NCBI GenBank assembly: GCA_020848435.1
Contig: JADLAC010000081.1
Coordinates: 1-36,790 of the forward strand
DNA: 36,790 bases
DNA from: Burkholderiales bacterium
GTDB lineage: Bacteria; Pseudomonadota; Gammaproteobacteria; Burkholderiales; WYBJ01
Direction of reading: 5' to 3'
The translations under genes and the position numbers were made by a program. Positions 1 to 7,249 of this stretch are shown one piece after another. Each line of letters opens with the position of its first letter. Position 1 is the stretch's first letter. The notes under the pieces were generated by a model, which saw only the letters and a list, made by a program, of their open reading frames with translations, was not told the DNA's origin and searched no databases.

Positions 1-127
1 CCACAACGCGCGCATGCGGCGTTGCTCGGCTTGCCAATATTCCCGATATTGGTCTGCACCGAGCGCCTTGCCTGCGCGCGTTGTGGGCACAACGCATCGC
101 GCGAAATCAAGTCCGACAGGCTCCTAG
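1..127 (-). repeat. 127-bp hairpin repeat, copy A (inverted relative to copy B at 36577-36703)
   Basis: Read on the minus strand this stretch matches 36577-36703 over all 127 positions with only two differences (near positions 44-45 and 52 of this copy). It begins with CTAGGAGCCTGTCGG and holds two nested hairpins. The short one is GCGTTGTG-CC-CACAACGC. The long imperfect one has CACAACGCGCGC and GCGCGCGTTGTG as outer arms and CCAATAT/ATATTGG at its tip. The TAG stop of the phosphofructokinase gene (124-126) lies inside the repeat edge. The copy runs up to base 1, so it may continue outside the window. No coding capacity is apparent. It resembles REP- or MITE-type palindromic repeats, but I cannot name a family. 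Confidence 0.85.
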
Positions 128-1386
128 AGCTTGAACTCGGTGCCGAGCTTCTTCGGTACCGGGCGGTTCTTCAGCCGAATGTACTGCGGCAGGCCGTTGC
201 GATACGGCGGATACGCCTCGCCGGCGATCAGCGGCGACAAGTAGGCGCGGCACTTGTCGGTGATGTGAAAGCCGTCTTCGCGGATGAAATCCTCCGGCAT
301 GAATTTCTCGTGGTTGGCGATGTCGTTGAGATCTGCCTTGCCGATGATCCAGCGATAGGGACGGTTGGACTTGCGCACGATCACCGGCATGGTGCCGTTG
401 TAGCCTTTGACGGCGAACTCCACCGCGGCCTTGCCTACGGCGTAGGACTGATCGAGGTCGGTTTTCGAGGCGATGTGGCGTGCCGCGCGCTGGAGGTAAT
501 CTGCCACCGCCCAGTGATACTTGAGGTTGAGCTTCTGCTGCACGAGCTGAGCAACGACCGGTGCGACGCCGCCCAGTTGGGCGTGACCGAAGGCGTCGCG
601 CAACCCTGTTTCCGAGACGAACTTGCCGTCGGCAGTGCGCAGCCCCTCGGATACCGCGATGGTGCAATAGCCGTAGTGCTGCACGCACGCGTCGACCTTG
701 GCGATGAACTTGTCCTGATCGAAGCGCACTTCGGGAAACAGCAGCACGTGCGGCGCATCGCCTTCGCGCTCCGCGGCAAGCCCGCAAGCCGCGGTGATCC
801 ATCCGGCATGACGCCCCATCACTTCCAGCACGAATACCCGGGTCGAGGTGCGCGCCATCGAGGCGACATCGAAGCCGGCTTCGCGAATGCTCACCGCGAC
901 GTATTTCGCCACCGAGCCGAAACCGGGGCAGGTGTCGGTGACCGCGAGATCGTTATCCACCGTCTTGGGCACGCCGACGCAGATCAACGGATAGCCCATC
1001 TTCTCCGCGATGCGGGAGATCTTGAGCGAGGTATCGGCCGAGTCGTTGCCGCCGTTGTAGAGAAAATAGCCGATGTCGTGGGCGCGGAAGACCTCGATCA
1101 GCCGCTCGTACTGGCTCGCGTCCTTGTCGATGTCGCGCAGCTTGTAGCGGCACGAGCCGAAGGCGCCCGAGGGCGTATGCTTCAATGCCTTGACGGTCGC
1201 CGCCGACTCCTTCGACGTGTCGATGAGGTCTTCGGTCAGCGCGCCGATGATGCCGTCGCGGCCCGCATAGACCTTGCCGATGCGGCTCTTGTAGCGGCGT
1301 GCCGTTTCGATGACCGCGGCCGCGGTGGCATTGATGACGGCCGTCACCCCGCCCGATTGGGCGTAGAACAAGTTCTTCTTCGCCAT
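124..1386 (-). CDS. pfp: Pyrophosphate-dependent 6-phosphofructokinase
   Basis: 420 aa, full length for the family. It phosphorylates fructose 6-phosphate to the 1,6-bisphosphate in the cytosol, and the PPi-linked form is reversible. Visible motifs are an N-terminal SGG (11-13), NGGNDSADT (111-119), PKTVDND (140-146, the substrate and catalytic loop) and MGRHAGW (190-196). From family knowledge, the Asp in GGND (D115) and the Lys of PKT (K141) are features of PPi-using enzymes, where ATP-dependent enzymes have GGDG and PGT, so PPi is the likely phosphoryl donor. It is the last gene of the exbB-to-pfp run and follows adk by 61 nt. A Shine-Dalgarno-like GGGGAG lies upstream of the ATG at 1386. 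Its stop codon is supplied by the edge of the terminal repeat. Assignment to the family is very secure; donor specificity is inferred. Confidence 0.95.
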   Translation of the reverse strand: MAKKNLFYAQSGGVTAVINATAAAVIETARRYKSRIGKVYAGRDGIIGALTEDLIDTSKESAATVKALKHTPSGAFGSCRYKLRDIDKDASQYERLIEVFRAHDIGYFLYNGGNDSADTSLKISRIAEKMGYPLICVGVPKTVDNDLAVTDTCPGFGSVAKYVAVSIREAGFDVASMARTSTRVFVLEVMGRHAGWITAACGLAAEREGDAPHVLLFPEVRFDQDKFIAKVDACVQHYGYCTIAVSEGLRTADGKFVSETGLRDAFGHAQLGGVAPVVAQLVQQKLNLKYHWAVADYLQRAARHIASKTDLDQSYAVGKAAVEFAVKGYNGTMPVIVRKSNRPYRWIIGKADLNDIANHEKFMPEDFIREDGFHITDKCRAYLSPLIAGEAYPPYRNGLPQYIRLKNRPVPKKLGTEFKL

Positions 1387-1447
1387 GCTCTGCGTCTCCC
1401 CGGTGACTCGCGTATTCGCATTCTAACCGCAGGGCGCGGGAGGCGCG

Positions 1448-2152
1448 TCAGGTGCTGCCGCGCGTGTCCGCGGTATTCAGGCCCGAATAGCTCTGGTGCG
1501 AATCGAGCGCGGCGAAGATCTTGTCGCGGATGTGCTCGATAGAGCCCCGGCCGTAGAAATTGCAGTAGCGCGGCGCGCCGGGCTCGCCCGACTTGGCCCA
1601 GCTCAGATAGTAGTTCACCAGCGGCTTGGTTACCGCGTGATAGGTCGCGATGCGCTTGCGCACGGTGTCCTCGCGGTCGTCGGGACGCTGCACGAGAGGC
1701 TCGCCGGTGATATCGTCCTTGCCCGCCACCTTGGGCGGATTGAACTCGATGTGATAGGTGCGCCCGGAGCTCGAATGCACCCGCCGCCCGCTCATGCGGC
1801 GCAGGATCTCTTCGTCGGCGACCTCGATCTCGATGACGAAATCGATCCCGATGCCTTCCCGGCGCATGGCGTCGGCTTGCGCGATCGTGCGCGGGAAGCC
1901 ATCGAACAGGTAGCCGTTGGCGCAATCGGGCTCGCCGACGCGATGCTTGACCAGGGCGATGACCACGTCATCGGGAACGAGCTCGCCCCGGTCCATGTAG
2001 GCCTTCGCCTTCAGCCCGAGCGGCGAGCCCGCGGCGATCTCTTTGCGCAGCATGTCCCCGGTCGAGATCTGCGGGATGCGATAGCGTTCGACCAGGAATT
2101 GCGCCTGTGTGCCTTTGCCGGCGCCGGGTAAACCAAGCAGGATGAGCTTCAT
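1448..2152 (-). CDS. adk: Adenylate kinase
   Basis: 234 aa. It interconverts ATP + AMP and 2 ADP in the cytosol. The P-loop GLPGAGKGT is at residues 7-15. The AMP-binding segment STGDMLR, the DGFPRT motif and the LID segment beginning GRRVHSSSGRTYH are all present. The LID lacks the four-cysteine zinc site, as in Gram-negative enzymes. The open frame extends upstream to 2623, but the ATG at 2152 gives the family N-terminus MKLILLGLPGAGKG, and the upstream part overlaps kdsB out of phase. The protein is longer than the usual 214-220 aa because of a short C-terminal tail ending NTADTRGST. It lies between kdsB (77 nt upstream) and pfp (61 nt downstream), a conserved betaproteobacterial order. 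Confidence 0.97.
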   Translation of the reverse strand: MKLILLGLPGAGKGTQAQFLVERYRIPQISTGDMLRKEIAAGSPLGLKAKAYMDRGELVPDDVVIALVKHRVGEPDCANGYLFDGFPRTIAQADAMRREGIGIDFVIEIEVADEEILRRMSGRRVHSSSGRTYHIEFNPPKVAGKDDITGEPLVQRPDDREDTVRKRIATYHAVTKPLVNYYLSWAKSGEPGAPRYCNFYGRGSIEHIRDKIFAALDSHQSYSGLNTADTRGST

Positions 2153-2229
2153 GATTGCCTTCCAGATGCGCGCGCAAGCGACGCGTTGCATTGCGCGCGC
2201 CGATGATACCGCGCGCTTCGGCCGTGCGG

Positions 2230-3048
2230 CTACGGCGCAGGCATGCCGTGTTCGAAATGCCTGCGCACGCGCGCGAGATCGGCCTCCGTATCCACACCCG
2301 CGTGCGGCGCGTGCTCGGCTACGGCGACGGCGATGCGCAGCCCGTGCCCGAGGGCACGCAGCTGTTCCAGCGCTTCGAAGCGCTCCAGCGCCGTGGGCGC
2401 CAGCGCACTGTACTGCTGCAGAAAACCGCAACGGTAAGCGTACAGGCCGATATGCCGGTAGGCGGGAAGCCCGGCGGGCAGCCGCGGCGGCGACGCGCGC
2501 AAGGCGTCGCGCGGATAGGGGATGGCGGCGCGGCTGAAATACAGCGCATAGCCGCGTTCGTCGCGGACCACCTTCACCACGTTGGGATCCATGAACTGCT
2601 CGATGTCGGTCAGCGGACAGCACAAGGTGGCGATCGCCGCGCCGGCATCGTCGCTCGCGGCCTTCGCTACCCGAGCGATCAACGCTGGCTCGATCAGCGG
2701 CTCGTCGCCTTGGACGTTGACGACGATGTGCGCGGCCGGCCAGCCGCGCCTGCGCGCGACTTCGGCGATGCGATCGGTGCCGCTCGGATGCGCGCTCGAT
2801 GTGAGCTCGGCCTCGAAGCCATGCTGCTCGACGGCCGCGGCGATGGCATCGTGGTCGGTCGCGACGATCACCGCAGCCGCGCCGCTCGCGCGTGCCCGCC
2901 GCGCGACGTGTACCACCATCGGAACTCCGCCGATGTCGCTCAGCGGTTTCCCCGGCAGCCGGGTCGAGGCGTAACGCGCTGGAATGACGGCGCTGAATGC
3001 GCCCGCGCTCCGCGACACGGGTGCAGGGCGTCGGCTATTGCGGCTCAT
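2230..3048 (-). CDS. kdsB: CMP-KDO synthetase (3-deoxy-manno-octulosonate cytidylyltransferase)
   Basis: 272 aa. It activates KDO with CTP to CMP-KDO for the lipopolysaccharide inner core (cytosolic). The nucleotidyltransferase signature AVIPARYASTRLPGKPL lies near residues 20-36. VNVQGDEPLIEP is the metal and nucleotide site, and AYRHIGLYAYR and ELEQLRALE-type segments follow towards the C-terminus. The first ATG (3048) gives about 18 residues more than usual before the core; a GTG at residue 11 is an alternative start. It sits 28 nt after the Trm112-like gene and shares the operon with lpxK, which acts in the same lipid A/KDO pathway. Confidence 0.96.
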   Translation of the reverse strand: MSRNSRRPAPVSRSAGAFSAVIPARYASTRLPGKPLSDIGGVPMVVHVARRARASGAAAVIVATDHDAIAAAVEQHGFEAELTSSAHPSGTDRIAEVARRRGWPAAHIVVNVQGDEPLIEPALIARVAKAASDDAGAAIATLCCPLTDIEQFMDPNVVKVVRDERGYALYFSRAAIPYPRDALRASPPRLPAGLPAYRHIGLYAYRCGFLQQYSALAPTALERFEALEQLRALGHGLRIAVAVAEHAPHAGVDTEADLARVRRHFEHGMPAP

Positions 3049-3076
3049 TCGCTCGGCGTGCTACTGCGGTGACGAC

Positions 3077-3256
3077 TCAGGGCTCTTCGTCCGCGGCGAG
3101 CTTGCGCGCTTCGTCTTCGAGCATCACCGGGATGCCGTCCTTGATCGGGTAGGCGAGCCGATCGGGCTTGCACACCAGCTCCTGGCGGTCGCGATGGAAC
3201 ACGAGCGGACCCTTGCACAGCGGGCAGACCAGGATGTCGAGCAGCTTTGCGTCCAT
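3077..3256 (-). CDS. Trm112/UPF0434 family small zinc-ribbon-like protein (YcaR-type)
   Basis: 59 aa, reading MDAKLLDILVCPLCKGPLVF at the start. It has the CPLCKG knuckle (residues 11-16), a lone later cysteine (29) and the family ending DGIPVMLEDEAR. Bacterial members lie between lpxK and kdsB, exactly as here (18 nt after lpxK, 28 nt before kdsB). Eukaryotic Trm112 activates methyltransferases; the role of the bacterial short form is not established. The gene is short and easily missed, but the conserved sequence and position make it real. Confidence 0.9.
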   Translation of the reverse strand: MDAKLLDILVCPLCKGPLVFHRDRQELVCKPDRLAYPIKDGIPVMLEDEARKLAADEEP

Positions 3257-3274
3257 GAGTGCGGCCTCCGCGGT

Positions 3275-4318
3275 CTAATTCGCCAAGCCCGTCGCCCGGG
3301 TGTCGTACGCTGGGCGCGATCGGGCGCCGATCCGATCGATCACCAGCTCGAGCAGTCCCGCCTCTATGTCGGCGCTCACCGGGAGCATCCACATGCGGTG
3401 ATCTCCGAAGCGAGCGCATTTTATCGCATCCTTTTCCGTCATCAGCACGATCTGCGCGCCGTCGAGCCGTAGATCGCTTGCCGAATAAGGGTGATGATCG
3501 GCGAACGCGTGCACGCTGAAGCGTATGCCCAAGGCATGCAATTGGGCGAAGAAGCGCGCCGGGTTGGCAATGCCCGCGACCGCGGCCACGCGCTTGCCCT
3601 CGAAGTCCTGCGCCGCGGCGGTGCGGGCATTATCGGCCAGATTCCGGAAACGCTCGGCGCGCATGCGCATGCGATAGCGCGGCACGTGCTGGGGCAACGC
3701 GGCAGCGCCTGCCTCGCCGTTGACGACGATCGCATCGACGTTGCGCAGCCGGCTGCGCGGCTCGCGCAGCGGCCCCGCCGGCAGGCACAAACCGTTGCCG
3801 AAGCCGCGCTCGGCGTCGATCAGCACGATTTCGACGTCGCGCGCGAGCGCGTAGTGTTGCAGGCCATCGTCGCAAACCAGCACGTCGACATCCGGATGCG
3901 CTTCAAGCAGGGCGCGCGCCGTCCGGGCGCGGCGGGGACCGCTCCAGACCGGATACGCCAGCCGGTTGGCGAGCAGGACCGCTTCGTCGCCGTGGACGTT
4001 CGGATCGTCGTTCGGGTACACCGGCCCGGCAGTGCGCGCGCTCGCGGCGTAGGAGCGGCTCACCACTCCCGGCTTGAAGCCTCGGGCAGCGAGAGCCTGC
4101 GCAAGCCAGATGGTGCAGGGCGTCTTGCCGGTTCCGCCGACCGCGATGTTGCCGACGATCACGACCGGCACCTCGGGGCGCTCGCTGGCTAGTATCCCTG
4201 CGCGGTAGAGCGCGCGCCGCAGCGCGCCGGCAGCCCGATAAATCCAGCCGATCGGTGCCAGCGCGTAGGCGAGCCGTGGCGGCCGATACCAGAGCTTTGC
4301 TACTGCTTCGCCGATCAC
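3275..4318 (-). CDS. lpxK: Tetraacyldisaccharide 4'-kinase
   Basis: 347 aa. It phosphorylates the 4' position of the lipid A disaccharide precursor to give lipid IVA at the inner face of the cytoplasmic membrane. The P-loop VGNIAVGGTGKTP is at about 55-67, the DDGLQH motif at about 125-130, and PAGPLREP follows. The N-terminal segment (about 18-40) is hydrophobic, consistent with membrane attachment. It lies 9 nt after exbD and 18 nt before the Trm112-like gene, and kdsB in the same operon supplies the next lipopolysaccharide step. Length is normal. Confidence 0.96.
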   Translation of the reverse strand: MIGEAVAKLWYRPPRLAYALAPIGWIYRAAGALRRALYRAGILASERPEVPVVIVGNIAVGGTGKTPCTIWLAQALAARGFKPGVVSRSYAASARTAGPVYPNDDPNVHGDEAVLLANRLAYPVWSGPRRARTARALLEAHPDVDVLVCDDGLQHYALARDVEIVLIDAERGFGNGLCLPAGPLREPRSRLRNVDAIVVNGEAGAAALPQHVPRYRMRMRAERFRNLADNARTAAAQDFEGKRVAAVAGIANPARFFAQLHALGIRFSVHAFADHHPYSASDLRLDGAQIVLMTEKDAIKCARFGDHRMWMLPVSADIEAGLLELVIDRIGARSRPAYDTRATGLAN

Positions 4319-4327
4319 GCTATCGAG

Positions 4328-4747
4328 TCACTTCGGCGGCCCTTGCGTCGCAAACGTGATCCGCGTCAGCCCCGCGAGGCGAGCCGCTTCCATCACGTTG
4401 ACCACGGACTGGTGCGTGGCATTGGCGTCGGCATTGATCACCACGACCGGCTCGTTCATGTGGGCACTGGCCCGGCGCAGCTCCTCGGCGAATGCCTGCA
4501 CGGATCGAAACGCGACCGGCGTGCGATTGACGACGTATTGTCCCTGCGTGTCGATTCCGACCTGGACCTCGTTCGGCCGCTCCAGCGGTTTGTTGGCTTC
4601 GGCCGTGGGCAGGTTGATCTTGATCTCCGCGAAGCGCGTGAAAGTCGTGGTGACCATGAGGAAGATCAGGATGACCAGCAACACGTCGATCATCGGGATC
4701 AGGTTGATCTCCGGCTCGTCCCGGGCGAGACCGCGGCGGAAGTTCAT
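4328..4747 (-). CDS. exbD: ExbD/TolR family biopolymer transport protein
   Basis: 139 aa. It is the small rotor/stator subunit of a proton-driven inner-membrane motor that energises TonB- or Tol-type systems. A short cytosolic N-terminus ends in EPEINLIPMIDVLLV, and a single membrane helix spans about 18-36. D21 is the conserved membrane Asp that carries protons in the family. The rest (about 40-139) is the periplasmic domain. It follows the exbB-like gene by 32 nt and precedes lpxK by 9 nt. No tonB, tolA, tolB or pal lies nearby, so ExbD versus TolR cannot be decided from context. Confidence 0.93.
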   Translation of the reverse strand: MNFRRGLARDEPEINLIPMIDVLLVILIFLMVTTTFTRFAEIKINLPTAEANKPLERPNEVQVGIDTQGQYVVNRTPVAFRSVQAFAEELRRASAHMNEPVVVINADANATHQSVVNVMEAARLAGLTRITFATQGPPK

Positions 4748-4779
4748 CGGGCGAGCCGCTCCGGCGCCATCGAATCGCG

Positions 4780-5442
4780 CTAACCGGCACGAGCGCCGTG
4801 GACGATATCCACCAGGCGCACCGCCTGCTGCTCCATGCCGATCACGAGCGCATCCACCTTGGCACGGTAGTGGCGGTAGAAGATCATGCTGGGGATCGCG
4901 ACCACCAGGCCGAAGGCGGTGTTGTACAGCGCCACCGAAATGCCATGTGCGAGTTGCACAGGATTCAACCCCGCCGGGGTCTGGGCGCTGAACATCTCGA
5001 TCATGCCGACGGTAGTGCCGAACAGCCCGAGCAGCGGGCTCATGGATGCGATGGTGCCGAGCGTGGTGAGAAAGCGCTCGAGCTCATGGGCGACCGCTCG
5101 CCCGCTTTCCTCGATCGATTCCCGCATGACCTCGCGCGAGGTCTTGATGTTGCGCAACCCCGCCGCCAGGATGCGAGCGAGCGGCGAGCCCTGGCTCAGG
5201 CGGGCGATCAACTGGGCGCTCGCACCGGCTTGCTGCAGCTCTTGGACGACTTGCGCCAGGAGATTGGGAGGCGCGACGGCGCTGTCGCGCAGCGACCAGG
5301 CGCGTTCACCGATGATGGCCAGGGCAATGACGGATGCGAGGATAAGTGGCCATATGGGCCAACCTGCCGCCTGGATGATCTCCCACACGTCGCCGTCCCA
5401 ATCAAAGGGGCGAACTTTAGCTTGCACGTCCGTGTTCGGCAA
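4780..5442 (-). CDS. exbB: MotA/TolQ/ExbB proton channel family protein
   Basis: 220 aa. It is the proton-channel partner of the ExbD protein encoded next. Three membrane helices are visible: about 26-46 (GWPIWPLILASVIALAIIG), about 125-150 (TLGTIASMSPLLGLFGTTVG) and about 165-190. The second and third carry the family's Thr/Gly-rich channel faces. The start is uncertain. The ATG at 5442 gives 18 residues before VWEIIQAAGWPIWP, whereas many homologues start directly at that segment, so a GTG at 5388 is a credible alternative. It is the first gene of the minus-strand operon, with the control region at 5443-5782 upstream. Confidence 0.92.
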   Translation of the reverse strand: MPNTDVQAKVRPFDWDGDVWEIIQAAGWPIWPLILASVIALAIIGERAWSLRDSAVAPPNLLAQVVQELQQAGASAQLIARLSQGSPLARILAAGLRNIKTSREVMRESIEESGRAVAHELERFLTTLGTIASMSPLLGLFGTTVGMIEMFSAQTPAGLNPVQLAHGISVALYNTAFGLVVAIPSMIFYRHYRAKVDALVIGMEQQAVRLVDIVHGARAG

Positions 5443-5473
5443 CCCTGCGGGACAACCTTAATCGCCGTCGAGT

Positions 5474-5508
5474 TAATCCACAAAGTCGGTGCATAACTTT
5501 GTGGACAA
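5474..5508. promoter_or_regulatory. Perfect inverted repeat with two DnaA-box-like ends
   Basis: Arms TCCACAAAGT (5477-5486) and ACTTTGTGGA (5496-5505) are exact reverse complements, with a 9-nt spacer. Reading outward, TAATCCACA (5474-5482, plus) and TTGTCCACA (5508-5500, minus) each differ by one base from the DnaA box TTWTNCACA. The element lies 32-66 nt upstream of the ATG assigned to exbB. It may be an operator or an mRNA 5' hairpin for that operon; DnaA binding is only an inference. Confidence 0.55.
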
Positions 5509-5554
5509 TTTGTAAACAGACGCGCTAAGTGGGTTCGAGGACAGCGTTTTTGTC

Positions 5555-5615
5555 TCTCCGGTCAAAATTTAATCGGGAAAAAATTATAATCAATTCAATG
5601 TCTTAATTGACACCT
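5555..5615. promoter_or_regulatory. AT-rich promoter-like segment between exbB and xseA
   Basis: This is a sharp AT-rich patch in GC-rich DNA. TATAAT occurs on the plus strand at 5585-5590 and again on the minus strand at 5588-5583, and TTGACA is at 5607-5612 (plus). A second TTGACA is at 5659-5664. None of the hexamer pairs has ideal 16-18 nt spacing, so the exact promoter is not resolved. The most probable role is transcription of the exbB-to-pfp operon on the minus strand. The rest of the 340-nt gap (5443-5782) shows no gene. Confidence 0.45.
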
Positions 5616-5770
5616 CCCAGGGGACGCGCGGCACCGAGTCAAGATTTGTGTCGAATGCTTGACAGGTGTGGATGAACCTGCTCCGCCGCTGCTGGTCTCG
5701 GCTGCGGGAGCGCTCCCAGGGAACTTTTTTCGTCCCCGCGCGCTAGCGCCGTCGAGCAAACCCGGGTGGG

Positions 5771-5776
5771 TACAAT
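5771..5776 (+). promoter_or_regulatory. Candidate -10 element of xseA, close to its start codon
   Basis: TACAAT within GGGTACAATCGAG ends 6 nt before the GTG start at 5783. A transcript starting 6-7 nt after this hexamer would begin at or next to the GTG, giving a leaderless or nearly leaderless mRNA. No good -35 element is seen 17 nt upstream and no Shine-Dalgarno sequence is present. Confidence 0.4.
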
Positions 5777-5782
5777 CGAGCG

Positions 5783-7189
5783 GTGTCCGCATCCCTTCTT
5801 TGCGCCCCTGCCGGCGCCATACTCGGTGTGGCGGCGCTCAATCGCCTGGCGCGTGATCTCCTCGAACGGGGCTTGCCGCTCATGTGGGTGCGCGGGGAGA
5901 TCTCCAATTTCACCTGCGCGCCCTCGGGCCACTGCTATTTCACGCTCAAGGAAGCGAACGCCCAGGTGCGTTGCACGCTTTTTCGCAGCCGGGCAGCGCT
6001 GCTCGAGTGGCAACCGCGCAACGGGATGCAGGTCGAAGTGCGCGCGCTGGTCACGCTGTTCGAGCCGCGCGGAGAGTTTCAGCTCAATGTCGAGGCGATC
6101 CGGCGCGCGGGTGTCGGCGTGCTGTATGAAGCGTTCGAGCGGCTCAAAGCACGGCTGGCGGCCGAAGGAGTGTTCGATCCCGCCGGCAAGCGCGCCGTGC
6201 CACGCTATCCTCGCGCCGTAGGGGTGATCACCTCGCCGACGGCAGCGGCCCTGCACGACGTGCTGACGGTGCTTGCCAGGCGCATGCCCGGCATCGCGGT
6301 GATCGTGTACCCCACGCCGGTTCAAGGCAGCGGGGCGGGGCCCTGTATCGCCGCGGCGATCGAGCGCGCGTCGCGCCGCGGCGAATGCGATGTGCTCGTA
6401 CTTTGCCGCGGTGGCGGCAGCATCGAGGATTTGTGGGCGTTCAACGAGGAAGTCGTTGCGCGAGCCATCCGCTCGAGCGCGATTCCCGTGGTCGCCGGCG
6501 TCGGTCACGAGACGGACTTCACCATCGCCGATTTCGCCGCCGACCTGCGCGCGGCCACACCATCGGCCGCAGCCGAAGCGGTCAGCCCGGATGGCCGTGC
6601 CTTGTGCGCGCGTCTCGCTGAAACCGAGCGGCAACTGAAGCGTTTGCTGATGCGACGTATCGAGCGGCTGTGGCAAGTGTTGGACTATCTCGGCCGCCGC
6701 TTGGCCGATCCACGCGCGCGCCTGCACACGGATATGCGCCACGTGAGCCAGCTCGCGCAGCGATTGAGTCTGTGCGGCGTGCGCTTCCTCGGTGCCGGCC
6801 GCTGGGCATTGACCGGCCTGGGCAGGCGCCTGCTCGGCGCCCGGGTGCAGCCCAAGCGGCAGGCGCTCGCAATGGAACAGGTCAGCCTGCGCTTGCGCTC
6901 CGCGCTTCACCATTACCTGCAGGTACGATCGGCGGCGCTGACGGCGAGCGGCGCTCGCCTAGGGGCGATCAATCCTCGCGCGGTGCTGGAGCGCGGCTAT
7001 ACGATCGCGACCGATCAAGAGGGCCGGATCGTGCGCGACGCCGCGACCTTGAGGCTGGGCGCCGCGCTCAACCTGCAGTTCGCCCGCGGCGAGGCGCAAA
7101 CCCAGGTCACGCGCATCGGCGGCGCCGATGTCGATCGCGGCGCACGCGCTGAACAGCAACAGCCTCGCCGCGCCGACGACGACTCATGA
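5783..7189 (+). CDS. xseA: Exodeoxyribonuclease VII large subunit
   Basis: 468 aa from a GTG start. With XseB it degrades single-stranded DNA from both ends in the cytosol. An N-terminal OB-fold domain (about 14-108) contains WVRGEISNFTCAPSGHCYFT. The catalytic domain contains GVITSPTAAALHDV (147-160), CRGGGSIEDLWAFN (208-221) and GVGHETDFTIADFAADLRAATPSAAAE (written here in parts: GVGHETDFTIADF then ADLRAATPSAAAE, about 239-265). A helical region to about 400 and the ARGYTI-like segment LERGYTIATD follow. The last 20 residues are low-complexity and hydrophilic. It diverges from exbB and converges with the lipoate ligase gene. xseB is not in the window. Confidence 0.96.
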   Translation: MSASLLCAPAGAILGVAALNRLARDLLERGLPLMWVRGEISNFTCAPSGHCYFTLKEANAQVRCTLFRSRAALLEWQPRNGMQVEVRALVTLFEPRGEFQLNVEAIRRAGVGVLYEAFERLKARLAAEGVFDPAGKRAVPRYPRAVGVITSPTAAALHDVLTVLARRMPGIAVIVYPTPVQGSGAGPCIAAAIERASRRGECDVLVLCRGGGSIEDLWAFNEEVVARAIRSSAIPVVAGVGHETDFTIADFAADLRAATPSAAAEAVSPDGRALCARLAETERQLKRLLMRRIERLWQVLDYLGRRLADPRARLHTDMRHVSQLAQRLSLCGVRFLGAGRWALTGLGRRLLGARVQPKRQALAMEQVSLRLRSALHHYLQVRSAALTASGARLGAINPRAVLERGYTIATDQEGRIVRDAATLRLGAALNLQFARGEAQTQVTRIGGADVDRGARAEQQQPRRADDDS

Positions 7190-7249
7190 CTCAGGGATCG
7201 CGTCGGCTCGGCGGTGTTCGCGCGGGCGACGCCTCATGACTCAGGGATC
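7177..7249 (+). repeat. 23-bp direct repeat, 50-nt period, carrying two stop codons
   Basis: CGACGACTCATGACTCAGGG (first 20 nt, from 7177) recurs as CGACGCCTCATGACTCAGGG from 7227. Over 23 nt the copies differ at one base. The first copy contains the xseA stop TGA (7187-7189, plus). The second contains the stop of the converging lipoate ligase gene (7241-7243, minus). A shorter piece, GACTCAGGG, recurs at the stop codon of the Trm112-like gene (about 3074-3082). Confidence 0.75.

Noticed and set aside
22..1542. Plus-strand open frame opposite the phosphofructokinase gene
   Set aside because: Antisense shadow; the minus-strand protein has all family motifs.
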